DNA from: an uncultured Marvinbryantia sp.
GTDB taxonomy: Bacteria > Bacillota > Clostridia > Lachnospirales > Lachnospiraceae
DNA length: 56,750 nucleotides
Reading direction: 5' to 3'
Assembly (NCBI RefSeq): GCF_905201705.1
Contig: NZ_CAJKOX010000031.1
Span: 1-56,750 of the forward strand
Every line of letters begins with the position of its first letter. Positions within the stretch are counted from its first letter, which is position 1. This document shows positions 41,812 to 50,630 of the stretch, in pieces. Made by a program: the position numbers and the translations under genes. The notes beneath the pieces are model-generated. The model made no database searches and was not told the origin of the DNA. It worked only from the letters and a program-made list of their open reading frames with translations.

Positions 41812-43950
41812 TTACTCCTCCGACACCGGCTCCGCCGGGATAAATACGCGGTCGTGGACCGGATCCGCCGGCTTTGCCACCCGCTTTACCGCCTCTTCAC
41901 AGAAATAGTCCTGCGCGCACAAAAGTACCTTTCCGCGCTTGTCGATCTTCTCGTAGGTGCCGTCCGGCTGCAGGATGTGCGCCTTGACATTGTCCGCGAG
42001 CTGGATCTTTAAAATATGAAATGCCTCTTCCTTAATCTCGTCGTTATCCAGCGGGAAAAGGATTTCCACACGCTTGTCGAGGTTGCGCGGCATCCAGTCC
42101 GCGCTGCCCATGAAGATCTCCGGCTGCCCGTTATTGTGGAAGTAGAAAATACGCGCATGCTCCAGGAAGTTTCCGACGATCGAGCGCACCGTGATATTCT
42201 CGCTGACGCCCGGAATACCGGTCTTTAAGCAGCAGATGCCGCGGATAATAAGCTCGATCTTCACACCTGCCGCGCTCGCCTCATAGAGCTGGGCGATGAT
42301 CTCCCTGTCGCACAGGGAATTCATCTTTGCAATAATATGCGCCGGTTCGCCTGCCCGCGCGTGCTCCGTCTCCCGGCGGATCAGCTCCCCGAAACGGCTG
42401 CGCAGCCATATCGGCGCAAGCGAAAGCCGGTTCCAGTGCTTCGGCTCCGAGTAGCCGGAAAGCATATTAAACACAGCGGTCGCGTCCTCGCCGATCGCCT
42501 CCGCACACGTTAAAAGACCGCAGTCCGTGTAGAGCTTTGCCGTGGAATCGTTGTAATTTCCGGTGCCGAGATGCACATACCGGCGGATGCCGTCCTCTTC
42601 GCGGCGCACTACCAGCGTGATCTTGCTGTGTGTTTTTAAACCGACCAGACCATAAATGACATGACAGCCCGCCTTTTCCAGCATTTTCGCCCAGACGATA
42701 TTGTTTTCCTCATCAAAGCGCGCTTTCAGCTCCACCAGAACGGATACCTGCTTGCCGTTCTCCGCCGCCTGCGCGAGCGCAGCAATGATCGGTGAATTGC
42801 CGCTGACGCGGTAGAGCGTCTGCTTGATCGCCAGCACATCCGGATCTTTTGCCGCCTGGCGCACGAAATCCACCACCGGATCGAACGTCACGTACGGATG
42901 GTGCAGCAGAATATTGCCCTCGCGGATCGCCGCAAAGATATCGCTGCAGTTCATCAGCGCCGGAACCGGCTGCGGAACGTAGGGCTTGTTCTTCAGATGG
43001 TCGAAGCCGGACAGACCGTACATCTTCATCAGAAACGTGAGATCGAGCGGTCCGCTGATATGGAACACATCGTCACCTTTAATGTTGAATTCTTTTTTCA
43101 GGATCTTCAGAAGCTGTTTGTCCATGCCGTCCTCGACTTCCAGGCGGATGACCTCGCCCCACTGGCGCTTCTTGAGCTGCTTCTGGATCTCCTTGAGCAG
43201 ATCCGCCGCCTCGTCCTCCTCGATCGTCAGATCGGCGTTGCGCATGATGCGGTACGGGTGCGCGCAGACTACGTCGTAGCTTAAAAACAGCTTACCGATG
43301 TTGCGCTCAATGATCTCCTCAAGCAGAATCACAGAACGCTTCTCCGGCTTTTCTTTCGGCAGCTCAATGATGCGCGGGAGCACGGACGGCACCTGCACGG
43401 TCGCAAACTGTATGGAGGGTTCCTTTTTGCCCTCCTCCTTTTTGGAGATCAGCGCACCGATGTTCAGTGTCTTGTTGCGGATAAGCGGAAACGGGCGCGA
43501 GGAATCCATCGCCATCGGCGTGAGCACCGGATAAACATTTTCCTCAAAATAGCGATCCACATACGCCTTCTGCTCGCGGTTTAAGTCCTCATGCTTCGTA
43601 ACGACCTCCAGCCCCTGCTGCTTCAGCGCCGGAAGCAGCGAGCGGTTGTAGGTGGAATACTGCAGCGCAACGACCTCCTGCACGCGCTTTAAGATCAGCT
43701 CCAGCTGCTCGGACGCCGTCATGCCTGCAATATCATGTTTTGTATAACCGGCGTGCACCATATCCTTCAGAGAAGCCACGCGGATCATGAAAAACTCATC
43801 AAAGTTCGACGCGGTGATGCTCAAAAACTTCAGGCGCTCAAAAAGAGGGATGCTTTTATCGCGCGCCTCGCTCAGCACGCGCTCGTTAAAGCTGATCCAG
43901 CTGTCCTCCCGGTTCCGATAGTATTCCGGTTTTGTGAAATCCATATCCAT
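41812..43950 (-). CDS. ppk: Polyphosphate kinase 1
   Basis: 712 residues, full length. N-terminal helical domain (NREDSWISFNERVLSEA), head domain, and two PLD-like C-terminal domains. The autophosphorylated histidine is His441 in GLKTHSKITLVVRR, and a second His lies near 598 before GSADWMPRNLDKRVE. It makes polyphosphate from ATP reversibly. It follows the exopolyphosphatase gene (12 nt), a common pairing, and its last codons are 4 nt before the YfhO gene. Confidence 0.97.
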   Translation of the reverse strand: MDMDFTKPEYYRNREDSWISFNERVLSEARDKSIPLFERLKFLSITASNFDEFFMIRVASLKDMVHAGYTKHDIAGMTASEQLELILKRVQEVVALQYSTYNRSLLPALKQQGLEVVTKHEDLNREQKAYVDRYFEENVYPVLTPMAMDSSRPFPLIRNKTLNIGALISKKEEGKKEPSIQFATVQVPSVLPRIIELPKEKPEKRSVILLEEIIERNIGKLFLSYDVVCAHPYRIMRNADLTIEEDEAADLLKEIQKQLKKRQWGEVIRLEVEDGMDKQLLKILKKEFNIKGDDVFHISGPLDLTFLMKMYGLSGFDHLKNKPYVPQPVPALMNCSDIFAAIREGNILLHHPYVTFDPVVDFVRQAAKDPDVLAIKQTLYRVSGNSPIIAALAQAAENGKQVSVLVELKARFDEENNIVWAKMLEKAGCHVIYGLVGLKTHSKITLVVRREEDGIRRYVHLGTGNYNDSTAKLYTDCGLLTCAEAIGEDATAVFNMLSGYSEPKHWNRLSLAPIWLRSRFGELIRRETEHARAGEPAHIIAKMNSLCDREIIAQLYEASAAGVKIELIIRGICCLKTGIPGVSENITVRSIVGNFLEHARIFYFHNNGQPEIFMGSADWMPRNLDKRVEILFPLDNDEIKEEAFHILKIQLADNVKAHILQPDGTYEKIDKRGKVLLCAQDYFCEEAVKRVAKPADPVHDRVFIPAEPVSEE

Positions 43951-43962
43951 TGCCTTTCCCTC

Positions 43963-45480
43963 CTACATCGTCTTTTTCTGCCGGATAACCGGGCGAATAT
44001 GAAATACCTCTTCAAAATAATCTGCCTTTGGCGGAAACAGTCCCTTTTCCAGCGTGATATCCTCCGTCGTCTCCACGTGGATCTGAAGCTCCGCTTCCTT
44101 CAGCGTAAAGCGAACCTGACTGAATTTCTGCTTGTGGCTGCGGTCAAGGGCGTTCGCCACACGCAGGATCGCCGTCAGCTTCATAATGATCAGATACTCC
44201 TTCTCCCCAAGTCCCGGCTGCATCATAATATCCTCGTAAGTGAAATCGAGCGTATTATATTTTACCACATTTGCGATCATGCGCCGCTCCTTATTAGACA
44301 GCCCGATGATCTCGGTCGCCATGATAATGCTGTAGGAACACTCTGCGCCGTCGGAGAGGTTGATGTATTTTCCGCAGCCGTGCAGGATCACCGCGATCTG
44401 CAGCAATAACCGCTGGCGCGCGTCCAGCCCGGAGAATTTTTTAATCTTGTCAAAAATCGGCAGCGCCAGATTTTCCAGATTTTTGATATGGCTCTTGTTG
44501 CACTGATAGCGCTTTGCGATGATCCGCGCCGCGGCGATGATATCATCGTCAAAATTATGCTCCATGCGGATCAGCCTGCTTCGCTGCGCATAATCGCAGG
44601 CAATGCCGTCATTTAAGCAAAGACCTGGCATCCAGATGGTCTGCGCTCCCATCTCCTCGATCAGTCGCTTGTAGATGGTGACGGACGGCAGCACCAGGGA
44701 AGCGCTCTCAGACGGAATGCCGTACTCGCGCGCGATCTCCTCCGGACGCATCTCGATCACCCGTTCATACATCTCCATAAACTGCGCGGCGTCCACGGTT
44801 GGCTTTCCGAGAAGCTCCAGGATATAGTCGCCGGCAACGATCAGATTTTTGATCTCACGGTCCTTTAAGTACATTTTTTTAAAGCTGGCAAGCTCGTTGT
44901 TGATAAGCTCCTCCGCCATCTCCTCCATATGAAGGGTGTGGCGCACGAGATCCGCCATCTTTTCACGGATACGCAGATGCCCCATACGGATATTCTGCGT
45001 CGTCACCAGCTTGTCGTTGTCAAACAGACAGATCTGGATACTTCCGCCGCCCACATCCACGATCGCGGTTCCGTTCTGGATGATTTTGTAGAAATCCTTC
45101 TCCCCAAACGCGATCGACTTATAATCCAGGAAGCGCTGCTCGGAATTGTCAAGGATCTCCAGGTTAAGCCCCGTCTCCCGCTTTACCTGCTCCAGAACGA
45201 GCATACGGTTTTCCGCCTCCCGCACGGAGCTGGTCGCACAGGCACGGTATGACGTTACCCTGTAGCCGTTCATGATCCGCACAAAATCCTTCAGGACGCT
45301 GCAGAGCTCCTCGATCTTTTTCACGCTGATCTTGCCGGTATTGAAGGTATCCTTTCCAAGCTCCATCCGGTAACGCACACAATCGACCTCTTTCATCTCG
45401 TGCCGCGCCGGAAATTCAAAGATTTTCATTCCTACCTCGTAGGAACCCACATCAATGGATGCAAACATTTTCACTGCCAT
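43963..45480 (-). CDS. ppx: Exopolyphosphatase Ppx/GppA with HD domain
   Basis: 505 residues. Actin-like ATPase fold: SIDVGSYEVGMKIFE, ATSSVREAENR, VDVGGGSIQICLFD. A C-terminal HD-type domain begins at about residue 310 (AAVILHGCGKYINLSDGAEC) as in long Ppx proteins; typical HD residues are altered (HGCGKY). It degrades polyphosphate from the end, or pppGpp. Located 34 nt after the DUF815 ATPase gene and just before ppk. Confidence 0.92.
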   Translation of the reverse strand: MAVKMFASIDVGSYEVGMKIFEFPARHEMKEVDCVRYRMELGKDTFNTGKISVKKIEELCSVLKDFVRIMNGYRVTSYRACATSSVREAENRMLVLEQVKRETGLNLEILDNSEQRFLDYKSIAFGEKDFYKIIQNGTAIVDVGGGSIQICLFDNDKLVTTQNIRMGHLRIREKMADLVRHTLHMEEMAEELINNELASFKKMYLKDREIKNLIVAGDYILELLGKPTVDAAQFMEMYERVIEMRPEEIAREYGIPSESASLVLPSVTIYKRLIEEMGAQTIWMPGLCLNDGIACDYAQRSRLIRMEHNFDDDIIAAARIIAKRYQCNKSHIKNLENLALPIFDKIKKFSGLDARQRLLLQIAVILHGCGKYINLSDGAECSYSIIMATEIIGLSNKERRMIANVVKYNTLDFTYEDIMMQPGLGEKEYLIIMKLTAILRVANALDRSHKQKFSQVRFTLKEAELQIHVETTEDITLEKGLFPPKADYFEEVFHIRPVIRQKKTM

Positions 45481-45514
45481 GTCATGTTTTCTCCTTGCTT
45501 ACGATATAATGCCT

Positions 45515-46825
45515 TTACATCTGTCCGAGCAGATAATCGATAAACTGCTGTGCGGTCCTGCCGGAAAGCCCGCCATGGGACAGCTCCCACTTGTTCGCCT
45601 CCAGCAGAAGCTCCTCCTCCGGAAGCGCAACACCGTTTTTCTCTGCCAGCACCCTGACGATATTCTGAAATTCCTTTTTGTCCGGTGCGCAGAAGAAAAT
45701 CTGCACGCCGAAGCGGTTGACCAGGGAAAGCTTTTCCTGCACGGTGTCGGAGGAATGCAGATCGTCCCGGCGATCTTCCTTGTCGCTGAATTTCTCCCGC
45801 ACAAGGTGACGGCGGTTCGACGTCGCATAGATCAGAACGTTGTCCGGCTTTTTCTCCAGTCCGCCCTCGATCACCGCTTTCAGATACTTATATTCTATCT
45901 CAAAATCTTCAAAAGACAAGTCATCCATGTAAATTATGAACTTATAATTGCGGTTTTTTATCTGTGCGATCACGTCGTTCAGCTCCTGGAACTGATGCTT
46001 ATAAATCTCGATGACGCGCAGCCCGCGCTCATAATACTGATTTAAGATGCCCTTGATGCTGGAGGATTTTCCGGTGCCCGCATCGCCGAACAGCAGGCAG
46101 TTATTCGCTTTCCGCCCGCTCACAAACGCCTCCGTATTGTCGATCAGCTTCTTCTTCGCGATCTCATAGCCCACCAGGTCGTCCAGATGTACATGCGCGA
46201 TATTCCTGATCGGCACGATCTCCACGCCCCCGTCGGTGCGCTCCACCCGGAACGCCTTGTGAAGCCCCAGCTTTCCAACGCCGAAATCCTTGTAAAAATC
46301 TATCATATGCTGCATAAATTCGTCCACATCTCCCGACTGCTCCAGTAAAAGCGTCAGGCTGCAGATACGGTCGCGGATACGCTTATTGAAGGTCTTGCTG
46401 CTGCGGTCGATATTCCGGTAATCCATCAGGCAGCGCATCGCGGTTATGCCGGTTTTTTTCTCGATCTCCCTGAGGTCAAACGCATAAAGACCGCGAAAAA
46501 TCTCAAAATCGTGTCTCGCGATGTCGACGATGCTGCCCTCCACCTTTCCCACGATCTCGCAGGAGGTGCTGAATGCATTTTCATGGTTCACCAGCAGATA
46601 GGTCAGATAGTTGTGCCAGAGGTTGCCCTCAAAGCCATAGGAACCGGCCATCTCCACCAGGCCGCTGATGCAGTCATAGTATACGCCCCGCAGGGTATCC
46701 ATTCCATACTGCTCGCTGCCGTCGTAATCGAGATTTTCCATCACCCAGACCATATTGTCAAAAACCTTGGCGTCCTTAAATTTACGGTATACCAGCAGTT
46801 CTTCCACTCTTGTACTTCCGGTCAT
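45515..46825 (-). CDS. DUF815 AAA+ ATPase
   Basis: 436 residues from the ATG at 46825 (ATGA overlap with pheA stop). The C-terminal half is an AAA+ module: Walker A LLFGDAGTGKSSSIKG, Walker B FIIYMDDLSFE, sensor-1 YATSNRRHLV. The N-terminal half is a helical domain of unknown role. Proteins of this family are widespread in Clostridia, and I know no proven function. Here it lies with polyphosphate genes and the folate/Phe operon. Confidence 0.88.
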   Translation of the reverse strand: MTGSTRVEELLVYRKFKDAKVFDNMVWVMENLDYDGSEQYGMDTLRGVYYDCISGLVEMAGSYGFEGNLWHNYLTYLLVNHENAFSTSCEIVGKVEGSIVDIARHDFEIFRGLYAFDLREIEKKTGITAMRCLMDYRNIDRSSKTFNKRIRDRICSLTLLLEQSGDVDEFMQHMIDFYKDFGVGKLGLHKAFRVERTDGGVEIVPIRNIAHVHLDDLVGYEIAKKKLIDNTEAFVSGRKANNCLLFGDAGTGKSSSIKGILNQYYERGLRVIEIYKHQFQELNDVIAQIKNRNYKFIIYMDDLSFEDFEIEYKYLKAVIEGGLEKKPDNVLIYATSNRRHLVREKFSDKEDRRDDLHSSDTVQEKLSLVNRFGVQIFFCAPDKKEFQNIVRVLAEKNGVALPEEELLLEANKWELSHGGLSGRTAQQFIDYLLGQM

Positions 46826-47967
46826 ATTTTCCCTCCGCAATAATTTCCGAGGATTTTTACGTTTGCCGCTTCCTCCGTAATGCCGCGCAGCGCATTTTTC
46901 ACAGCGCTGTCGTTCAGATTACCCTCCACATCCACGAAAAACCGGTACTCCCAGTTCCGCTCCGGGATCGGGCGCGATTCGATCTTGCTCATGTTCAGAT
47001 TGTTGTAAATAAAATGCGACAGTATATGGTACAGCGCTCCGCTTCTGTGCGGCGTCTCAAAACAAATGCTGATCTTGTTGGCGTCTTTTTCAAAAATGCG
47101 CTGGTTTGAGACAATGATAAAGCGCGTGGAGTTGCCCTTTGTCGTGGAAATATGTTCTTTCAGCACCTCCAGCCCGAACACCTCGCCAGCAAAAGCGCTC
47201 GCGATCGCCGCCTGCGAAGCGTCCTGCTCCTTTGCGACCTTTTTCGCCGCCATCGCCGTGTTGTCCACTGCCACCTGCTGCCAGTCGCGGTGCTCGTTTA
47301 AAAATTCCTCGCACTGCATCAGTCCCTGCTCGTGCGAGCAGACCGTCTTAATATCGGAAAGCTTCGTCCCCGGCAGTCCCAGCAGCGTATGCTCAATACG
47401 GATGATCTGCTCGCCGACAATGTAATCGTCGTATTTCAGAAGCAGATCATAAATTTCACTGACGAAGCCCGCAGTGGAATTTTCGATCGGCAGCACCGCG
47501 AAATCCGCCATGCCCTCCGAGATCGCCTCCAGCGCGTCGCGCCATTTTGCCACCGCAAAGGAATTTACCTTATCGCCGAAATACTTCTTCATCGCCGCCT
47601 GCGTGTAGGCGCCCTCCACGCCCTGGAACACGACGCGGATATTCTCTTTTTCAATGCTCTCCACCTGCGTAAACGGCAGCCTGCCGATCACCCCCTCGCG
47701 CGCGAGAAGCTGGTACTGCCGCTTTCTGCTTATTGACATGATCTGCCGGAAAAGCTCCTCGATGGCGTGACTGTTGAAATCGCTGTCCGTCAGCGCCGTC
47801 AGCGCGGCGATCTTCGCATCCTCGCGTTCCTTGTCAAACACCTTTTTTCCGGTCTGTATCTTATATTCCGCGACCTTCTCGCAGACTGCCATTCTCTTTT
47901 CATAAAGCTCCACGATCTGTTTGTCGATCACGTCGAGCTCCCCCCGTAAAACGGATAACTCTGTCAT
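46822..47967 (-). CDS. pheA: Bifunctional chorismate mutase/prephenate dehydratase
   Basis: 381 residues. AroQ chorismate mutase at 1-90 (LRGELDVIDKQIVELYEKRM), prephenate dehydratase at about 105-285 (FQGVEGAYTQAAMKKYFG, LPIENSTAGFVSEIYDLL, the TRF of GNSTRFIIVS), and an ACT domain with SKIESRPIPERNWEYRF for Phe feedback control. It converts chorismate to phenylpyruvate. Its ATG overlaps the folB-folK stop by 4 nt; placement inside a folate operon is unusual, though both pathways use chorismate. Confidence 0.97.
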   Translation of the reverse strand: MTELSVLRGELDVIDKQIVELYEKRMAVCEKVAEYKIQTGKKVFDKEREDAKIAALTALTDSDFNSHAIEELFRQIMSISRKRQYQLLAREGVIGRLPFTQVESIEKENIRVVFQGVEGAYTQAAMKKYFGDKVNSFAVAKWRDALEAISEGMADFAVLPIENSTAGFVSEIYDLLLKYDDYIVGEQIIRIEHTLLGLPGTKLSDIKTVCSHEQGLMQCEEFLNEHRDWQQVAVDNTAMAAKKVAKEQDASQAAIASAFAGEVFGLEVLKEHISTTKGNSTRFIIVSNQRIFEKDANKISICFETPHRSGALYHILSHFIYNNLNMSKIESRPIPERNWEYRFFVDVEGNLNDSAVKNALRGITEEAANVKILGNYCGGKI

Positions 47968-48779
47968 CTGACCACCTCCATCTTCAGTTCCTCTATCGTC
48001 CGTCCAAGCAGCGGATGCCGCACGTGCGGCGCGATCTGCGCGAGCGGAACCAGGACAAAATCGCGCAGATGCAGCTCCTTATGCGGAACGGTAAGCGTTT
48101 CCGTGTCGATCACCGCGTCGTCGTAAAGCAGGATATCGAGGTCGAGCGTGCGCGGTCCCCAATGAACAATGCGCTCCCGCCCCGCCTCCGCCTCTATCTC
48201 GTTCAGACGAAGAAGCAGCTCCTGCGGCGTAAGCAGCGTGCGGAGCTTCAGCGCGCCGTTTAAGAAATCGTCCTGCTCCACGCCGCCATAAGGCTCCGTC
48301 ACGATATAATCCGCGACCGCCTCCACCCGACAGCCGCGCGTCTTTCGCAGCGCCTCCACCGCGCCGTCAAGATAAGCCTGTTTATCTCCCATATTGGAGC
48401 CGAGCGCAATATACGCCGTGTGCCAGCCGCGCGTAATCTCTACGCTCACCGTCTCCAGAGGCAGGCCAACCGGCGCCCACGGCTTCTTCACCTCAAGCCG
48501 TATCGCCTGCAGACGCGGAAACGCAAGAAGCAGTTCCTGTGCGAGCTGCTCTGCCGCCGCCTCTATCAGCTTAAACGTGTGCTCCTGCATAAATTTCGTT
48601 ATATATTGACTAACCTCTCCGTAGTGGATCGAGTATTCCAGCGCATCCGTCATGCCTGCCGTGCGCGTGTCCGCAAAGAGCACGGCAGACAGCACAAATT
48701 TCTGCCCAAGCACGTTTTCCTCCGGAAATACGCCGTGGTTGGCAAAGACCTCAAGATTTTTGATGATGATCTTATCCAT
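47964..48779 (-). CDS. folBK: Dihydroneopterin aldolase-HPPK fusion (FolB-FolK)
   Basis: 271 residues. FolB at about 1-115 (IIIKNLEVFANHGVFPEEN, FKLIEAAAEQLAQELL) and FolK at about 118-271 (AYIALGSNMGDKQAYLDGA, HWGPRTLDLDILLYDD). It makes 6-hydroxymethyl-dihydropterin and its diphosphate, the substrate of FolP. The fusion is common in Firmicutes. It overlaps folP by 8 nt and pheA by 4 nt. Confidence 0.96.
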   Translation of the reverse strand: MDKIIIKNLEVFANHGVFPEENVLGQKFVLSAVLFADTRTAGMTDALEYSIHYGEVSQYITKFMQEHTFKLIEAAAEQLAQELLLAFPRLQAIRLEVKKPWAPVGLPLETVSVEITRGWHTAYIALGSNMGDKQAYLDGAVEALRKTRGCRVEAVADYIVTEPYGGVEQDDFLNGALKLRTLLTPQELLLRLNEIEAEAGRERIVHWGPRTLDLDILLYDDAVIDTETLTVPHKELHLRDFVLVPLAQIAPHVRHPLLGRTIEELKMEVVR

Positions 48780-49578
48780 GAAGAATAGCCTCCGTCATCC
48801 TGATCGCCCTGGCATTTTCCTTCACATCATGGACGCGCACAAACATCGCCTGCTTCATCACTCCGAAGACCGTCGTCACCAGCGTGCCCTCCACGCGCTC
48901 CGCCGCCGGAAGGTCCAGAGTCAGCCCGATCACCGACTTGCGCGAGGTACCGAGCAGCACCGGGTAGCCGAGAGACTGCAGCTCCTCCAGGTGGTTGATC
49001 GCTGTCAGATTGTGCTCGTAGGTTTTGCCAAAGCCAACGCCCGGATCGAGAATGATCTTATCGTCGGCGATCCCCGCCTTCTTTGCGATCGCCACCGTCT
49101 CCCGCAGATCCGCAAGCAGCTCTTTTCGAAAGTCCGTGTAATCCGCCGCCTGCCGGTTGTGCATCAGACAGCAGGGCACGCCCGCCTGTGCGATGACGCC
49201 CGCAAGCGCCGCGTCGTATTTCAGTCCCCAGATATCATTGACGAGATCTGCGCCCGCCTCCAGCGCAGCCTTCGCCACCGCGCTCTTATAGGTATCCACT
49301 GATATGGGAATATCAAAATGCTTCTTTACCAGCCCGATCATCGGCGTCACCCTGGCGATCTCCTCCTCGTCGCTCAGCATCGTGTAGCCCGGTCTGGTGG
49401 ACTCACCGCCAATATCAATAATGTCCGCGCCGTCCGCGATCATCTGCTCCGTGTGCGCAAGCGCCTCCTCCGGATTATTCCAGCGCCCGCCGTCTGAAAA
49501 GGAGTCCGGCGTCACGTTTAATATCCCCATAATATAGGTGTGTCCCGTCTCCCGAAATTCCCGGTTTCCGATTTTCAT
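48772..49578 (-). CDS. folP: Dihydropteroate synthase
   Basis: 268 residues from the ATG at 49578, which overlaps the HD-gene stop in ATGA; the longer in-frame version has no basis. Motifs: MGILNVTPDSFSDGGRW, IDIGGESTRPGY, VNDIWGLKYD, ILDPGVGFGKTYEHN, LGTSRKSVIG. It joins p-aminobenzoate to the pterin diphosphate and is the target of sulfonamides. No pabA/pabB/pabC gene is in the window, so p-aminobenzoate comes from elsewhere. Confidence 0.97.
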   Translation of the reverse strand: MKIGNREFRETGHTYIMGILNVTPDSFSDGGRWNNPEEALAHTEQMIADGADIIDIGGESTRPGYTMLSDEEEIARVTPMIGLVKKHFDIPISVDTYKSAVAKAALEAGADLVNDIWGLKYDAALAGVIAQAGVPCCLMHNRQAADYTDFRKELLADLRETVAIAKKAGIADDKIILDPGVGFGKTYEHNLTAINHLEELQSLGYPVLLGTSRKSVIGLTLDLPAAERVEGTLVTTVFGVMKQAMFVRVHDVKENARAIRMTEAILHG

Positions 49579-50057
49579 AGTATAATCCTCCAGTTTTTCT
49601 TCTCGTTTTTCCAGTCGCACTGCGGCTCTGCCGGGCAGGCAAAGCAGCTCCTTGAAAGCTTATCCGCCCGGTAAATAAGCCCGGAAAGATTTCTTTCTTC
49701 GCGAATGCCTGCATTGCGGTGCTGCCTGATCGCTTCCAGGATTTCCGCTGATTCGCTCTCCGTGAAACCGCACTCCTTTAAAATCTGCGGCGCCAAAAGT
49801 GCGCTCGCCTGCTCGTGCGGCGTCCCCTCCCGGTACTGCAGATGCCTGCCGATATCGTGCAGCAGCGCCGCCGCATAGATCATTTCCTTTGAAAGTCCCA
49901 CCGCCTCCTCCAGGTTCAGAAGCTGTGCGATCCGCGCCACATCCAGAAAGTGCGCCATATTGTGGCGGCAGAAAACGCGTGTCCTTTCACATTCCTCTAT
50001 CTCTCTTAAATACGACCGGTAGGTTTTGTTTTCCAGTATCTTATTTACCCGCTCCAT
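49575..50057 (-). CDS. HD-domain phosphohydrolase in the folate operon
   Basis: 160 residues. HD motifs in order: RHNMAHFLDVARIA, AAALLHDIGRHLQ (the HD pair), HEQASALLAPQIL, AIRQHRN, IYRADKLSR; then a Cys cluster CFACPAEPQC (C-x2-C-x5-C). It is placed between folE and folP with a 2-nt gap and an ATGA overlap. The cell needs to dephosphorylate dihydroneopterin triphosphate, and no Nudix FolQ is present, so this protein is a candidate for that step. Function is inferred from place, not shown. Confidence 0.8.
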   Translation of the reverse strand: MERVNKILENKTYRSYLREIEECERTRVFCRHNMAHFLDVARIAQLLNLEEAVGLSKEMIYAAALLHDIGRHLQYREGTPHEQASALLAPQILKECGFTESESAEILEAIRQHRNAGIREERNLSGLIYRADKLSRSCFACPAEPQCDWKNEKKNWRIIL

Positions 50058-50059
50058 CG

Positions 50060-50617
50060 CTATCGCTCCAGCATCCGGTAAAACTGATTCTGCAGCGCCT
50101 CATTATTTTCAAAGATGCCGCGGGTGACGACGGTGACAGTCTTTGTGCCCGGCTTTTTCACGCCGCGCATCGTCATGCACATATGCTCCGCCTCCAGCAT
50201 CACCATAACGCCCTGCGGCGCCAGATGCTCCATAAAGGCATCCGCCACCTGTGCGGTAAGCTGCTCCTGCAGCTGCAGCCTGCGCGCAAACACATTGACT
50301 GTGCGGGCGATCTTGCTCAGTCCCACAACGCAGTCGTTCGGCACATACGCCACATGCGCCTTTCCCCAGAACGGCAGCATATGATGCTCGCACATGGAAT
50401 AAAAGGTGATGTCCTTTTCCATGACCATATCGCTGTTTTCCACATGGAACCGCTTTTTCAAATGCTCCCCGGCATCCTCATACATACCGCCCGCGATCTC
50501 CTCATACATGCGTGCGATGCGGTCCGGCGTCTCGATCAGCCCCTCGCGGTTTATATCCTCGCCGATTCCTTCTAATATCAGCCTTACGCCTTCTCTGATT
50601 TTATCCTGATCCATCAT
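50060..50617 (-). CDS. folE: GTP cyclohydrolase I
   Basis: 185 residues. Zinc and active-site motifs: YSMCEHHMLPFWGKAHVAYV, GLSKIARTVNVFARRLQLQE, EAEHMCMTMRGVKKPG. It converts GTP to dihydroneopterin triphosphate, the first step of folate synthesis. Complete, 13 nt after folC and 2 nt before the HD gene. Confidence 0.97.
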   Translation of the reverse strand: MMDQDKIREGVRLILEGIGEDINREGLIETPDRIARMYEEIAGGMYEDAGEHLKKRFHVENSDMVMEKDITFYSMCEHHMLPFWGKAHVAYVPNDCVVGLSKIARTVNVFARRLQLQEQLTAQVADAFMEHLAPQGVMVMLEAEHMCMTMRGVKKPGTKTVTVVTRGIFENNEALQNQFYRMLER

Positions 50618-50630
50618 GACATTTTCTCCT

